From Ciona savignyi (taxonomy: Eukaryota; Chordata; Ascidiacea; Phlebobranchia; Cionidae), in NCBI GenBank assembly GCA_000149265.1, contig CH002961.1:1-64000 (forward strand): a stretch of DNA of 64,000 nucleotides, given 5' to 3'. This document shows, one piece after another, positions 1-16,633 of this stretch. Both the position numbers and the translations under genes were made by a program. Position 1 is the stretch's first letter. Every line of letters begins with the position of its first letter. The notes beneath the pieces are model-generated. The model saw nothing but the letters and a program-made list of their open reading frames with translations. It did not search any database and was not told the origin of the DNA.

Positions 1-469
1 TGGTAGCTACCAGCACCAGGAATTTAGGCCATAGAAGACCCATTACTCAATAACTGTACCTGCTTTGACAGTACATGTACTAAAATTTGTTCGAAATTGG
101 AATAAGCAGTTTTCAAAAAGACTTAGACACAAATTTAAATTGGTAAGATCAGTGGTCGGTAACATTTTGGGCTTATAGAGTATTTATTTTTTTGCGAAGA
201 TTTTCTTGTGATTTTAGCTTTGGAGAAGCATATTAACCATAACCGATCTATAGCTTTACAGCTATAGGAGTTGTCTTTATTGGTTGCTCTAATACTATTT
301 AATTACGCAATAAAAACTTTATTTTTTGTGTATTTTCTTTGTAACTCTCTCAGTAAAAGTTTTCAGATGATATTAGACCTGGAGGTAATTTTCCAAACTT
401 TTAAAAGGGTGGCGGTACAACAAAATTTGCCTAGATTTTTTTATAACTCCTATTTATATTCATCAACAG

Positions 470-6851
<6,382 letters not shown>

Positions 6852-6986
6852 TTTATTGCACATTGCGTGGTTAGATTTATTTGTGGTTGGAATCAAGTTG
6901 TTCTTTCAACTGTTCCACTGCATTCATAGTGTGTTGATGGGATTTGTATGGTGGCTAGCTTACAAAATTGAAAAGAATCGGATTAA

Positions 6987-6992
6987 AATAAA
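6987..6992 (+). promoter_or_regulatory. Candidate poly(A) signal for KARS
   Basis: First AATAAA after the KARS stop, about 136 bases downstream. Confidence 0.5.
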
Positions 6993-7294
6993 TGTCGATT
7001 ACTGCCATAATGTAAATATTGTTATAATTACATAATGTCAAAAATAATTCTGCAGTCAATATTATTTTTGAGGTATTTTGCAACATTTTTGGTAAAATCT
7101 TAGTTTAATGTCACACTTTTCAAAATGAAAGTCGCACCTGTTGTTGGTTTAATAAATTAGAACTGGTTGCATTTAGTATATTGACTTTATGACTAATTCA
7201 ATTGAAATGGTGGTTTTGCAGAAATGATTTATGCCCAATAAGATATATGAAGACTTATTTCTTTTATTCATAACAGTTTATGAATTTAAAAGAA

Positions 7295-7472
7295 GGCATA
7301 AGATAAGTAGAAAAAATGCACCCTAAAATAAAGATTAGGGCATTATAGTAAGTTTTAATCATGGGCTTGGAGTTAGTTCTGGGTTTGAGATTAATGTTTA
7401 GGGCACAATCAGAATTTGCAGTTTTAGTGAGCAGTTTCCCACTTTAGTGTTGTCTGTTTTATTAGTTCTGGT
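7295..7472. mobile_element. MITE E copy
   Basis: Carries the family's internal block (gagttagttctgggtttgag, attaatgtttagggca) and right end (ttagtgagcagtttcccact ... tagtgttgtc); left inverted repeat eroded. Confidence 0.65.
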
Positions 7473-7936
7473 AGTAACCATTAATACAGTGGGCTCAAAT
7501 GAACTGACCAGACTAAGATTACCTGCTTGAATCACCTCCTACAAGCTTTGGTCTATAAAAGGTGCGGGTATCTATTCTAGTCGGCGGGACAGATGTGGGA
7601 AAATGAAGTTCTTAGTGGGCTGGATTATTACATGAATAGTATTTAATATCTTAATTACATGGAATAGTTAGATACAGTATGCGGGCCGGTCAAAATCCCT
7701 TAACGGGCTGGACCCAGCCCACATGTTACCCACACTTGACATAAATAGTATTTAATATCTTAACCACATATATATTTATTAATGCAAGGGCCACAATACA
7801 GGGTATGGTTAGATACAGTCTGCAGGCAAGTCAAAATCCCTTCACTGGCCTTGTAGGCTGTATGTTGTCCATGCCTGTTATATATAGCCAACTTAACTTT
7901 AAATTTGCATGTGTTACAAAAGTGACACTAATAATA

Positions 7937-7942
7937 TTTATT
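7937..7942 (-). promoter_or_regulatory. Candidate poly(A) signal for OTUD6B
   Basis: AATAAA on the minus strand about 275 bases past the OTUD6B stop. Confidence 0.4.
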
Positions 7943-8216
7943 GAACATCATTTTACAAAAACTGTAGCTTGAAGGCGTCACATATGGAGCAATGAAAAAT
8001 TTCCTTTCAATATTAGCAGCAATGGCAAAGTATATGAATCAGGGCAGGATAAATAAACTTAGAACTCCAAAATATGTCAAAGCACAATTTTCTAAAATTT
8101 ATTTCGCATTATGACAATGATCATTAGATCACAATTGTGATTGTGAGTGGATTGTCATTTCACTATAACCATTGTGAGGTGGCTTGATGTGTTCTCACAC
8201 AATGATACTTTGTTGG

Positions 8217-11200
8217 TCATAATTCCTCTTTGTTTTCCACCATTTCCATGACTGAGTTATAATGCTCACCCAACCCCAACTCATGTCTGTGGTAGCTGCG
8301 GATGGTATGTTACACAGTTATACATATGGCCGATACTGTTTTACCTTATTGACATAAGGTATTTAGGGAAAAGTGAAATGGTATTTTGGTTATTAAAAGT
8401 TTGTTTAAAGTCAAATTCAGCAGTATTTTTACCACGCAGTTAGCTGGTACTTTTGCGTCATTTTACAGTTTTTATCCCTATTTTTTGAGATTTCAGTCTG
8501 TATTTCAAGCTTGAAAGACTTAAAATTTTTTAGTTTTTCCAAATTAGATTGGAATTTCCAAGCAGAGGTTTTGCATACATCCGACCGGTTAGTCTGGCGG
8601 TTTAGTGCGACGCCAAAGGGTTGCAGGTTCGAAACTGTTCGCTAGCTAGTCGGTTGTGTTCTTGGGCAAGGCACTTAACGGACATTGCCTGAACCCAGCG
8701 GATTAATGGGTTCTACCAAATTAAAGGAACATGTCTATCATATACAACACACTGCAATAGCTCCAGTAACCCGACAGTGGGCGCGAAGTGATCTGACGAT
8801 TGCCCGTGTGTTAACCCCCTTGGTTTTCCCATCAACAGGGATAAACATGAATATCCTATCCCACATATAGTGAGGATGCAATACTTACGTTAGCAAAATT
8901 GGACTTTGTTCATACTGCTCTCCTAACTTGACGGAAGATGAACCTGCCTGTATCACATGTATGGGGGTCTGGAATGCATTGGAGATAGCTTGGAGCTCCA
9001 ACTGACCACCCCACACTCCACTTTTCTCAACCTCACAGCAATATGATTCAAACTCATCTGGAAAATTTGAAGGTTTATTTGAAACTTGTCTAATCAGAAA
9101 TTTTTTGTCTAATCAGAAAAAATTTGTCTAATCAGAAATTTAAGTTTTTTTTTTAAACTTGTCTAATTAGAAATTTAAGTTTTATTTGAAACTTGTCTAA
9201 TTAGTAATTTAAAGGTTTATTTAAAACATGTCTAACTACTGTAACTAGTAATTTAAAGGTTTATTTGAAACTTGTCTAATCAGAAATTTAAGGATTATTT
9301 GAAACTTGTCTAATCAGAAATTTTAAGGTTTATTTGAAACTTGTCTAATTAGTAATTTAAGGTTTATTTGAAACTTGTCTAATCAGAAAATTTTTGTCAA
9401 ATCAGAAATTTAAGGCTTATTTGAAACTTGTCTAATCAGAAAAAACTTGTCAAATCAGTATTTTTTCGTCAGTATTAACGCTTTAAAACATCATAGCTGA
9501 TATTTATGTATGTCAGTGAGCTTGCTCTATACCAGAGTAGGCACATTTTTTAAATCAGGGCTCAAAATTATTTAATTCTTAGACTGGCGGGTCAAGTGAT
9601 CGAGCTGCCAACTGTTATACAGTTTGTCACTGTTAATAAAAACACTAAACTAAGAAATACAGAACTGTTTAAAACCAAAAAACACTGTTGCAAAATTGTT
9701 AAAACAACCAATCCTACACCTGCAGTGTATGGGTCCCCAGATTCTGTGGATAGAAATGGTAGAAAATCCGCCGCATGCAATCTCATGTGAGTTGCCGTTC
9801 GTTTCCGTAATTCTGTTATTTCGACCACGGATTTAAGTTGGTCGCAGATTGCATGGTACATACAGTTTCCGTCAGGTGCAATCTGGTGATAAAGGTTTTA
9901 TTGCATGGTCCAGGTGAGGGAATGTGGTTATCGGCGACGAGTAAGATGAGGATTTAAGTCACTAAACAATATTTTTTATAGAATAGGATAGTTCTGTTGT
10001 AACATCCTAGATCCTAGTAAATGGACAAACACATGGCATTTTTACAATCGTCAGATTACCTTGCAGCATTAACAGACATTACCTGAACCCAGCGGATTAA
10101 TGGGTTTTACTAAATTGAATAAATGTGAATCATACTTTCATACACAACACACTGAAATAGCTCTGGTAACCAGAAGGTGGGCGCAAGATGATCTGGCGAT
10201 TGAAACAGTTTGTTGCAGTGTGTGTAGTACCACTATGAGCCTTGCACAAGGACACCACTGACACGCTAGTTACCGCACAGCAAATTTACACACAACTTAA
10301 AATAGGCTTTGTTTTATTTGATATTGTTATAATTCTTCTTACTAGTTAGTCTGGTGGGTAAGTGTGTTGCCTTTCAACCGAAGGTTTGTAGGTTCGAAAC
10401 TGGACGCTAGCTAAAATTGTGTCCTTTTGAGGACCTTAACCGGACATTGCCTGATCCCAGCGGATTAATGGATTCCACTAAATTAAAGGAATGTCAGAAT
10501 CATACACAACACACTGCAATAGCTTCGGTAACCCGACGATGGGCGCGAGGTGATCTGACGATTGCCCGTGTGTTAACCCCCTTGGTTTTCCCATTCACAG
10601 GGATAAACATGAATATCCTATCCTTTCCAGTTTAAACATTGCAATATATCCGATTCATGTGTGGAAATGTGGTAGTCTAATAGTTGGTCCAAAAATCCGG
10701 ACGGTGGCCACGAGCTGATCTGACGATTTCCCGTGTGTTAACCCTCTTGCGTTTACCCATTCACAGATATAAACATGAATATCCTATCCTATCGGCCAAC
10801 GCAAGGTTTCTACCAACATTTCCAACCAACACTTACAGGTTTGACCGTCAACCCACGATCTTTGAGAATTTTTTTAATATCTTCTTCTTCCTTAAATCGG
10901 GATGATTTCTCGTAGTCAATCTCAGCTTGAGCTAAGCGATCGGCCAACTCCTTTGCTTTCATTGCTTTCTTTTCCTGCATGATTTGCATTTCAACTCAGA
11001 AAGCCATTTGGTATTTTAGTAAAGATAATTAATGAAAGAGTATTATAAGTGAAAAATGTCCAGTCTAAGCTAGTTGAGCTAAGCCATCAGATAGCTCTTT
11101 TGCTTTCATTGTTTTTTTTCCTGCATAAAGAATTTGCATTTTCACTTATGCAGCGTATAGAAAATATAGAAAACAACTCTGGTTTTAGTGACGTATTGAA

Positions 11201-13268
11201 AGTCCATTGTAACCGAAAAATGTCCAGCCATATTGTTTTCCGCTCCAGATCTGGAAAGAATCCTCTGCCAACAAAGCCACTATGCCATGTTTATAACTAT
11301 TTCCCATTTGCACACTCTCTGATATCCATTCAAGGGCAAGCCTTCACAATTATATAGGCGTGGAGGGTTCATTATGTGTGTTATTTTCTGACAAAATCCA
11401 ATACATTTGTAAAAACAAGTTACATTTTTTGTCTAGGAAGATATTTAATAAAATTCCTAGGAAGGGTTACTACGGGTTAGTCTGGTGGTTAAGTGCGTCG
11501 CCTTTCAGCGGAAGGGATGCAGGTACGAAACTGGTTGCTTGCTAGTAGGTTGTGTCCTTGGGCAATGCACTTAACTGATTGCCCGTGTGTTAACCCACTT
11601 GGTTTTCTCATTCATGGGAATAAACATGAAAATTCTATCCTATTAAAAAACTAAACAGTAGAATAATAATTCTTTATTCCACCTGCTTCCTTTTAGCTTT
11701 TCCTTTCGATTTTTGTCTGGTTTCACTAGGTTCTTCTCCATTGTTATCCAATACAGTAGTACTGCTGTCAATTGCATCGGTCTGTAAAAAAGAAAAGTTT
11801 TGGATAAATTGATCCTTTATTGTGGTTGGTTTGGTAATAATATACAGGCAGTAAATATTGATTGTATTCTAGTTTGTAATTGTACGTAGTTTGTAGTTAT
11901 CTTCTCAATTAGTCTAGTGGTTAAGTGCCTAGCCTTTTAGCTGAAGGGTTGCAGGTTCGAAACTGGTCACTAGCTAGTCGGTTGTGTCCTTAGGCAAGGC
12001 AACGGACATTGCCTGAACCCAGCGGATTAATGGGTTCTACCAAATTGAAGAAACATGTCCATACACAACAAACTGCAATAGCTCCGGTAACCCGACGGTT
12101 GACACGAGGTGACCTGACAATTGCCCGTGTGTTAACCCCCTTGGTTTTTCTATTCACGGGGATAAACATGAATAGCCTCCTTCTCCCCACTTACACTGCG
12201 GTCTATACTTATATGCTCAATATGGAGCGCAGTAAGAGAGTTAACCTTTGAATGAAATATAAAAATATTGCTACCATATTTTTAGTCCAAATATTTCCAC
12301 AGAACCTTGTTTGCCTAAACAAAACAAACCTTATACATTTTTGCATTTATGTACATTTTAAACAACTTCTTACTTTTTGGCTTTTTTCAACCGTTTCAAG
12401 TTCTTGTTTATGCGTTTCTTTCAAGGCATTTTCAAGATCTGCTATTTTCTGTTTTGCAATTTTTTCTCGCTTTTTGTCCCCTTTCGGTACAGCTTTTTTA
12501 ATCGCTTGGATTTCAGCTAAAATGAGAAAACAAATAAAATATTTTGAATACTTTTTGACATATTTTGTATTTTAAAATATAATATAATTACAGATATAAA
12601 AGGAGAAGGTAACTGCCCACCAAAGTTGAGCTTATGACTTTAGGGTTAGTTTTAGTAATGGGGTTATAATAAGGAAAAGTTCTGGGGTAATAAATAGTGT
12701 ATGGGCAGCTCTAGAGACTAAATTCAGTTTTCATGGTATTATTTTCCCTTCATCCCTCCTTTTAGTGTTGGCTTCACTTATATGCGGGACAACACACTAT
12801 TCTGCTGGACAGCGGGATGGGACAGCACATTATTGGGGTGCCTCTAAATACTACAGGACCGCTTGGATCGCTTAGATTGGGGTGCCTCTAAATACTACAG
12901 GACCGCTTGGAGCGCTTGGATCGCTTAGATTGCTATGAAAAGTAATTCTAACCCTGTCCCAAACACTAATATCAACCCCAGAACTAACTTTAACCCAACC
13001 CTAATATTATTAATATGGCTATTGTAATTACGAAGTATAGTAAGCGATCCAAGCGCTCCATGCTATCCAAGAGGTCCAAGCGTTTTAACCGCTCCATGCG
13101 GTCCAAGCGGTCCTGTAGTATTTAGAGGGACCGCATTATTTCGGCAGATTAGAGAAGTCCTTAAGTGTTGCCCTGTTAGCTCTTACCTTGCAAACTTTTC
13201 TTTTCCGTTTTATGTTTCTGCAATAATATTTCTATGGTGGACAAATCTTGGCCCTCAGCGTCAGACAT
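8217..13268 (-). CDS. OTUD6B: OTU-domain deubiquitinase, OTUD6B type, seven exons
   Basis: Cysteine protease that removes ubiquitin; human OTUD6B acts in proteasome and translation control. Exons (5' to 3' on minus): 13268-13187, 12516-12374, 11781-11683, 10974-10837, 9882-9720, 9057-8889, 8295-8217; every junction is in phase and the protein is 290 residues, near the family's usual ~293. Seen: N-terminal charged coiled coil (LLQKHKTEKKSLQ, then AIKKAVPKGDKKREK, matching NAVPKNDKKRR of human), a lysine-rich linker, then the OTU domain with the catalytic loop PDGNCMYHAICDQL (Asp, Cys), WGGQLELQAISNAF, and the catalytic His in ELGLGEHYNSV. Start chosen at MSDAEGQ because it begins the homologous helix. 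Introns carry five SINE A copies, a minisatellite and one hAT-like MITE. Confidence 0.96.
8581..8866 (+). repeat. SINE A, full-length
   Basis: Complete from ccgaccggttagtctgg to aatatcctatccca. Sits antisense in the last OTUD6B intron. Confidence 0.92.
9060..9475. repeat. Minisatellite, ~35-bp unit
   Basis: Around eleven units of tttatttgaaacttgtctaa plus tcagaaatttaag in the OTUD6B intron between the 9720 and 9057 exons; starts a few bases from the 9057 acceptor. Confidence 0.9.
10075..10200 (+). repeat. SINE A fragment
   Basis: Middle segment only (tgaacccagcggattaatgg to gatctggcgattg); head and tail missing. Confidence 0.75.
10343..10624 (+). repeat. SINE A, near full-length
   Basis: Head ttagtctggtgggtaagtg, B box ggttcgaaact, tail aatatcctatcc; antisense in an OTUD6B intron. 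Confidence 0.9.
10697..10795 (+). repeat. SINE A tail fragment
   Basis: Last third of the element with tail aatatcctatcctat, 40 bp before the OTUD6B 10837 exon border. Confidence 0.8.
11471..11644 (+). repeat. SINE A with internal deletion
   Basis: Normal head, then a jump from the gcacttaac block straight to gattgcccgtgtg, losing about 115 bp. Confidence 0.85.
11905..12172 (+). repeat. SINE A, full-length
   Basis: Head attagtctagtggttaagtg and complete body; the tail is reduced to aatagcctcc. Confidence 0.88.
12590..12780. mobile_element. Diverged MITE E copy
   Basis: Left arm ggagaaggtaactgcccac, degraded internal block (ggttagttttagtaatgggg) and right arm ending ccttttagtgttgg. Confidence 0.5.
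12835..13133. mobile_element. hAT-like MITE F, long copy
   Basis: Inverted ends of about 30 bp: left tctaaatactacaggaccgc, right its complement (gcggtcctgtagtatttaga). Direct repeats cattatt flank it. The left end is itself tandemly doubled (12835 and 12880). Inside is a MITE E-like core (ctaaccctgtcccaaacact). Lies in OTUD6B intron 1. Confidence 0.8.
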
Positions 13269-13705
13269 TTGTAGAAAAGTCTTCAAAATGAGTAATATAT
13301 TGACAGATACCTTTACAATAAACGTTAAAGGTAGGAATAAATTATCTTCGAAACTTGTGTATGCTTCTAGGTGTTTTCCCTACTTCGAAAATATAATTTT
13401 TTTTATTAGTTAAATCATAGAGATCATACCGTTTTCGATTTCTATGATAAAAAAACAATTTATCTTGAATTTTATTTAATGGAATTTTTAATTAAAATTA
13501 GAAAACTGTGTAAATATATTTTTTTAAACTATACCTTTCTAATAAAAAAATAATTTAAAGTTAAGAGATTTCTATCATAAGTCAGCTGTCTCATATTTAT
13601 GACGTAACAAAGAAGAACGTTTGTTTGTATTTGTGCTGTTGTTAGTTTGTAATCGAAAGCTTTCAAGACGCTACACTGTTTTGTCCTTTTCTCGTGCAAT
13701 GTGAC
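13269..13705. promoter_or_regulatory. Shared divergent promoter region
   Basis: Spacer between the OTUD6B start and the leader of the 13863 gene. AT-rich and free of recognisable repeats, unlike nearly every other spacer here. No TATA box was convincingly seen. Confidence 0.5.
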
Positions 13706-13831
13706 ATGTCTTCGAATTCAATGTCTTTCAGCGTAAACCTTCTGCATTTATGCTTTTCGGTAAGTCTAACTTGTTTAACGGTGTTTTTGTTTACTGTTTT
13801 AACCTTTTTAATCCATATTTTTCAGGTTTAA
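13706..13831 (+). other. Possible upstream ORF across the leader intron
   Basis: An ATG at 13706 reads MSSNSMSFSV... and, after removal of the 13760-13825 intron, stops at 13829-13831, before the main ATG at 13863. It could reduce translation of the main frame. Confidence 0.35.
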
Positions 13832-13862
13832 CTGTGACTTCAAAAAAAATTCCTGTTAAAAT

Positions 13863-15087
13863 ATGATGCACATCGATAACCGATCTTTGGTTTCCAAACT
13901 ACTTGCAATAAGTGATACAAATGAAGTTTTTGACCAACATGGTCTATGCATTGGTGTCGACGATGGTGTAACTGGTTGGCAATGTACCAAACCGTACACG
14001 AAATTAAAGCCCAAAACTAAAACAGATGAAAGCCAGTTTTCCGTGCGAAAACGACACCTCCCCCCATTACCTTTACAGTGGAAAAATATTTCCCAGTTTA
14101 CGTCGGGCGCTGTGAAACCCGCGATAGTAAAGCCTAAAAAACTTGTGTCTGTAAAACCCGAAAAACCACAATGCGTTAAAGAACGAAAGAAACTCAACAA
14201 GAAAAGACTCGAAAAACTGGTGGCAATGACTAAACACTGTACCGAAGACACAAAGTGTTTATCTAAACCATCGGAGAATATAGAAGACAGGCTTGAACCT
14301 ACAATCAAGCCACCACCTGGTATAGGCCTTAGTCCAAAGGACGCCGAGCAAAAGATACCTTCCAAGTTTTATGAACCAAATCCCAAACTTAGACCGTGAG
14401 TTGCTGCACGATCGTATTATCTTAAATAGACTGCGCACGCTATCTTCTTGTTCAAAGCGTTACGGGTATGGCCTCACTAAGATAGCACTGCACTACGGAC
14501 TTGCAGGCCCTGAGTTACGAGGTAAAGTTGACACACCGAAACTACCGACTGTCAAAACCTCATCCAGTCAAGCTGTTGAACCACACGGTAAGAAAAGGCG
14601 ATCTCGGCTTTCTCACAACGGCAAAAACGTTAAAATCAAAGTCGACCACATTCAGAAACGGTTAAAAGATCTATCCAGCCATGTCCTGTATCCGAATCAA
14701 GCATCAGAGTCTAAGGAAAAAGAAAAAAAGGAACAGTGGGTTCATGTCCAGTACAGAGAACCGTCGATGCACTCATCAAATAAAGCTAACATGCAATCCA
14801 ACCGAATGACATTGTCAATCCCCGAATCAGGGGAGACAGGCGACGGCTACGATTGGAAATTTGCACCTCTCTTACCCCCAATACTCAACCAACACATTAA
14901 AATGCTGGAGAAAGAAAAGAACAAGCGATTTTACCCCAAGAAACAATTAAGCAGCGTCACTGCCATAACTCAAGCCAACCAGAAAGTCGGAATGAACACG
15001 GCATCAATATTACGGATTAAACGTTCCGTTGTAACCCCTGTTTTGCCCAAGGTATCATGCTCCAGTCTCCAAGAGACTGGTGTTTAA
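13863..15087 (+). CDS. Unrecognised lysine-rich protein, probably two coding exons
   Basis: Not recognised. The reading frame from ATGATG at 13863 runs 178 codons to a stop at 14399, and a second frame runs to a stop at 15087. A consensus donor (gtgagt at 14396) and an AG at 14566-14567 join them in phase as 13863-14395 + 14568-15087, about 350 residues; a single-base sequence error near 14390 would also connect them. The product is very basic and low in hydrophobic stretches, with no signal peptide or membrane segment. It has repeated proline/lysine segments (LPPLPLQWKNIS, AIVKPKKLVSVKPEK) and a similar later element (YDWKFAPLLPPIL). A 66-bp intron in the leader (13760-13825) is supported by gtaagt and tttttcag. 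AATAAA follows at 15141. Intracellular and probably nucleic-acid- or cytoskeleton-associated, but that is a guess from composition. Confidence 0.7.
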
Positions 15088-15140
15088 ATGAAATGTTCGT
15101 TACAAGGTTTAAGGTAAACAATTTTCGTGATTGTGCTATT

Positions 15141-15146
15141 AATAAA
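15141..15146 (+). promoter_or_regulatory. Poly(A) signal of the 13863 gene
   Basis: AATAAA 54 bases after the stop at 15087. Confidence 0.7.
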
Positions 15147-15294
15147 ATACACTTATCCCCCCCAAAAAGTGTTTTATTTTATGATTTTTTGGACTAAGGA
15201 ACTTTAAAGGAAGTAGTTCCGTATTTGGCTTAGTTTGGTTTATGTATTTTTCTATTGTAAAAAACACGCGGAAGAATCTTGTATGATAAGTGGA

Positions 15295-15597
15295 AAATCG
15301 TTTAAACAAAATGTGATTCTGCCTATATATAAATTTAGTTTAAAACTAACTTACGACATAAAAAAGGCCAAAAAATATTCGATTTTAGTACAACTATATT
15401 ATATGGATCTTGTGGGTGTGACACAAGGTAAAAACCAGTAACTCCCTTTGTATCGTTCAAACAAAATGTGGTGCTGCCTATATCAAGTTTAAATTTCGTT
15501 TACATTAAGCTTTAACGACTTAAAAATGGCCCAAAAATATGAATCTTGTCGGTGTGATACAACAAGGTTAAAACTAGTAACTCTCTGTGTATATTAA
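15295..15597. repeat. Two-copy tandem duplication, ~155-bp unit
   Basis: Copies begin at caaaatgtgattctgcctat (15308) and caaaatgtggtgctgcctat (15462), and each ends with taactc and a tgtgtat-like stretch. About 80% alike by eye. Confidence 0.75.
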
Positions 15598-15928
15598 ACC
15601 CTATAAATAGTGGGCGTGGGTGGGCTGTGTTAACATGAAATAATACGTGCCCAACACGATTTCACGTCCCTACCAAACATGTTTCGTTCCTTACACAAAA
15701 GCGTTGTTTAAAAAGAACGACGGTGTCATCTCGTATGGCGTGTAAGGTTACGTGTTTTTATATCACGCCATTGTCGTTTTGATTTAATCTGTCGAATACA
15801 AAGCTTTAAACTTACGATGCCGCATATTGTGTGTAAATCTCTTCGAGGCATATTGTGTCTTAGTGATTACAATCGTCAACAATAGGTGTTTCCAATTTGA
15901 TGATAGTGCTAATTATTATTTTTTGTTT

Positions 15929-16038
15929 TTTTACCGGGCGAAGTTTCGAACCCATGATAGATCGTAACTAAAATTCTTTTTTTTGTATATAATTTGGTAT
16001 ATGTATCGGTCGCGTTAACCATTCGATCACACGACCAT
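15929..16038 (-). repeat. SINE B
   Basis: Complement of the tRNA-like head at the right (ggtcgcgttaaccattcg) and of the B box at the left (agtttcgaacccatgat). Confidence 0.8.
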
Positions 16039-16633
16039 ACGATGGTGATAATTTATGAACCTGTGTGGGCTAACGTATGCCCGAATGGTAAACACGAGCG
16101 GTGCATATATTCCGCACTGCTTTCTAATCAAATTGGGCTCTTTCGGCTGATAATTTCTGATTCGAAAATTGTACAGATTTTAGAACTGTAGCACCTTGTA
16201 ATAAAAGGTTTTAATTTATCCTTTCCACATTTTTTATTTTCCGGGTAAAAAATATTGGGCCATAAAGATAATAAAGTTTGGATCATATAAAATCAAACCA
16301 AAAAACACAAACCGTATATTCACCTACACTTACGTGACATTAACTGCCGTTTTTTCTCTTTTTATTGCCTTTTTTAATACTTAATATTTTCAAAATTTAT
16401 GTACGTCCCTTTACTATATATTAACATTAAATACACTTGCTAGTTGATGTGGTTGTTTTAAAAGTATAATTTTAATATTTATACGCGGATAAGACCTCTA
16501 TGATTCGCTAGTATTTGCTTATTGAAGCATATCGCGATCAAAATTCGTGGATTTCCGCAGGCTATTATTACAGCTCGCAGCAGAATTTCCAAGCGCACTA
16601 GACAGTGTGTTTAACAGTACGTTTGAAGATCTA

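Larger units (their letters stand above)
6852..8216. other. Convergent intergenic spacer KARS / OTUD6B
   Basis: 3' UTRs of two convergent genes and diverged unique DNA. Contains one MITE E copy and two similar segments near 7680 and 7805 (ggttagatacagt plus gtcaaaatccctt). Confidence 0.7.
15147..16546. other. Intergenic spacer
   Basis: No gene seen. Holds a two-copy tandem duplication (15295-15597), a SINE B copy and AT-rich DNA ahead of the B4GAT1-like gene. Confidence 0.7.

Noticed and set aside
8685-8870. Recurring short frames beginning MPEPSGLMGSTKLKE (also 12009, 20317, 42475, 50577)
   Set aside because: They are translations of the SINE A body, in either orientation, not a protein family.
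9060-9475. CRISPR-like spaced repeats
   Set aside because: Units are contiguous minisatellite repeats without unique spacers, in an intron of an animal gene.
13856-14365. 169-codon frame antisense to the 13863 gene
   Set aside because: Lies wholly opposite the plus-strand gene; composition follows from its codons and no start context or homology supports it.
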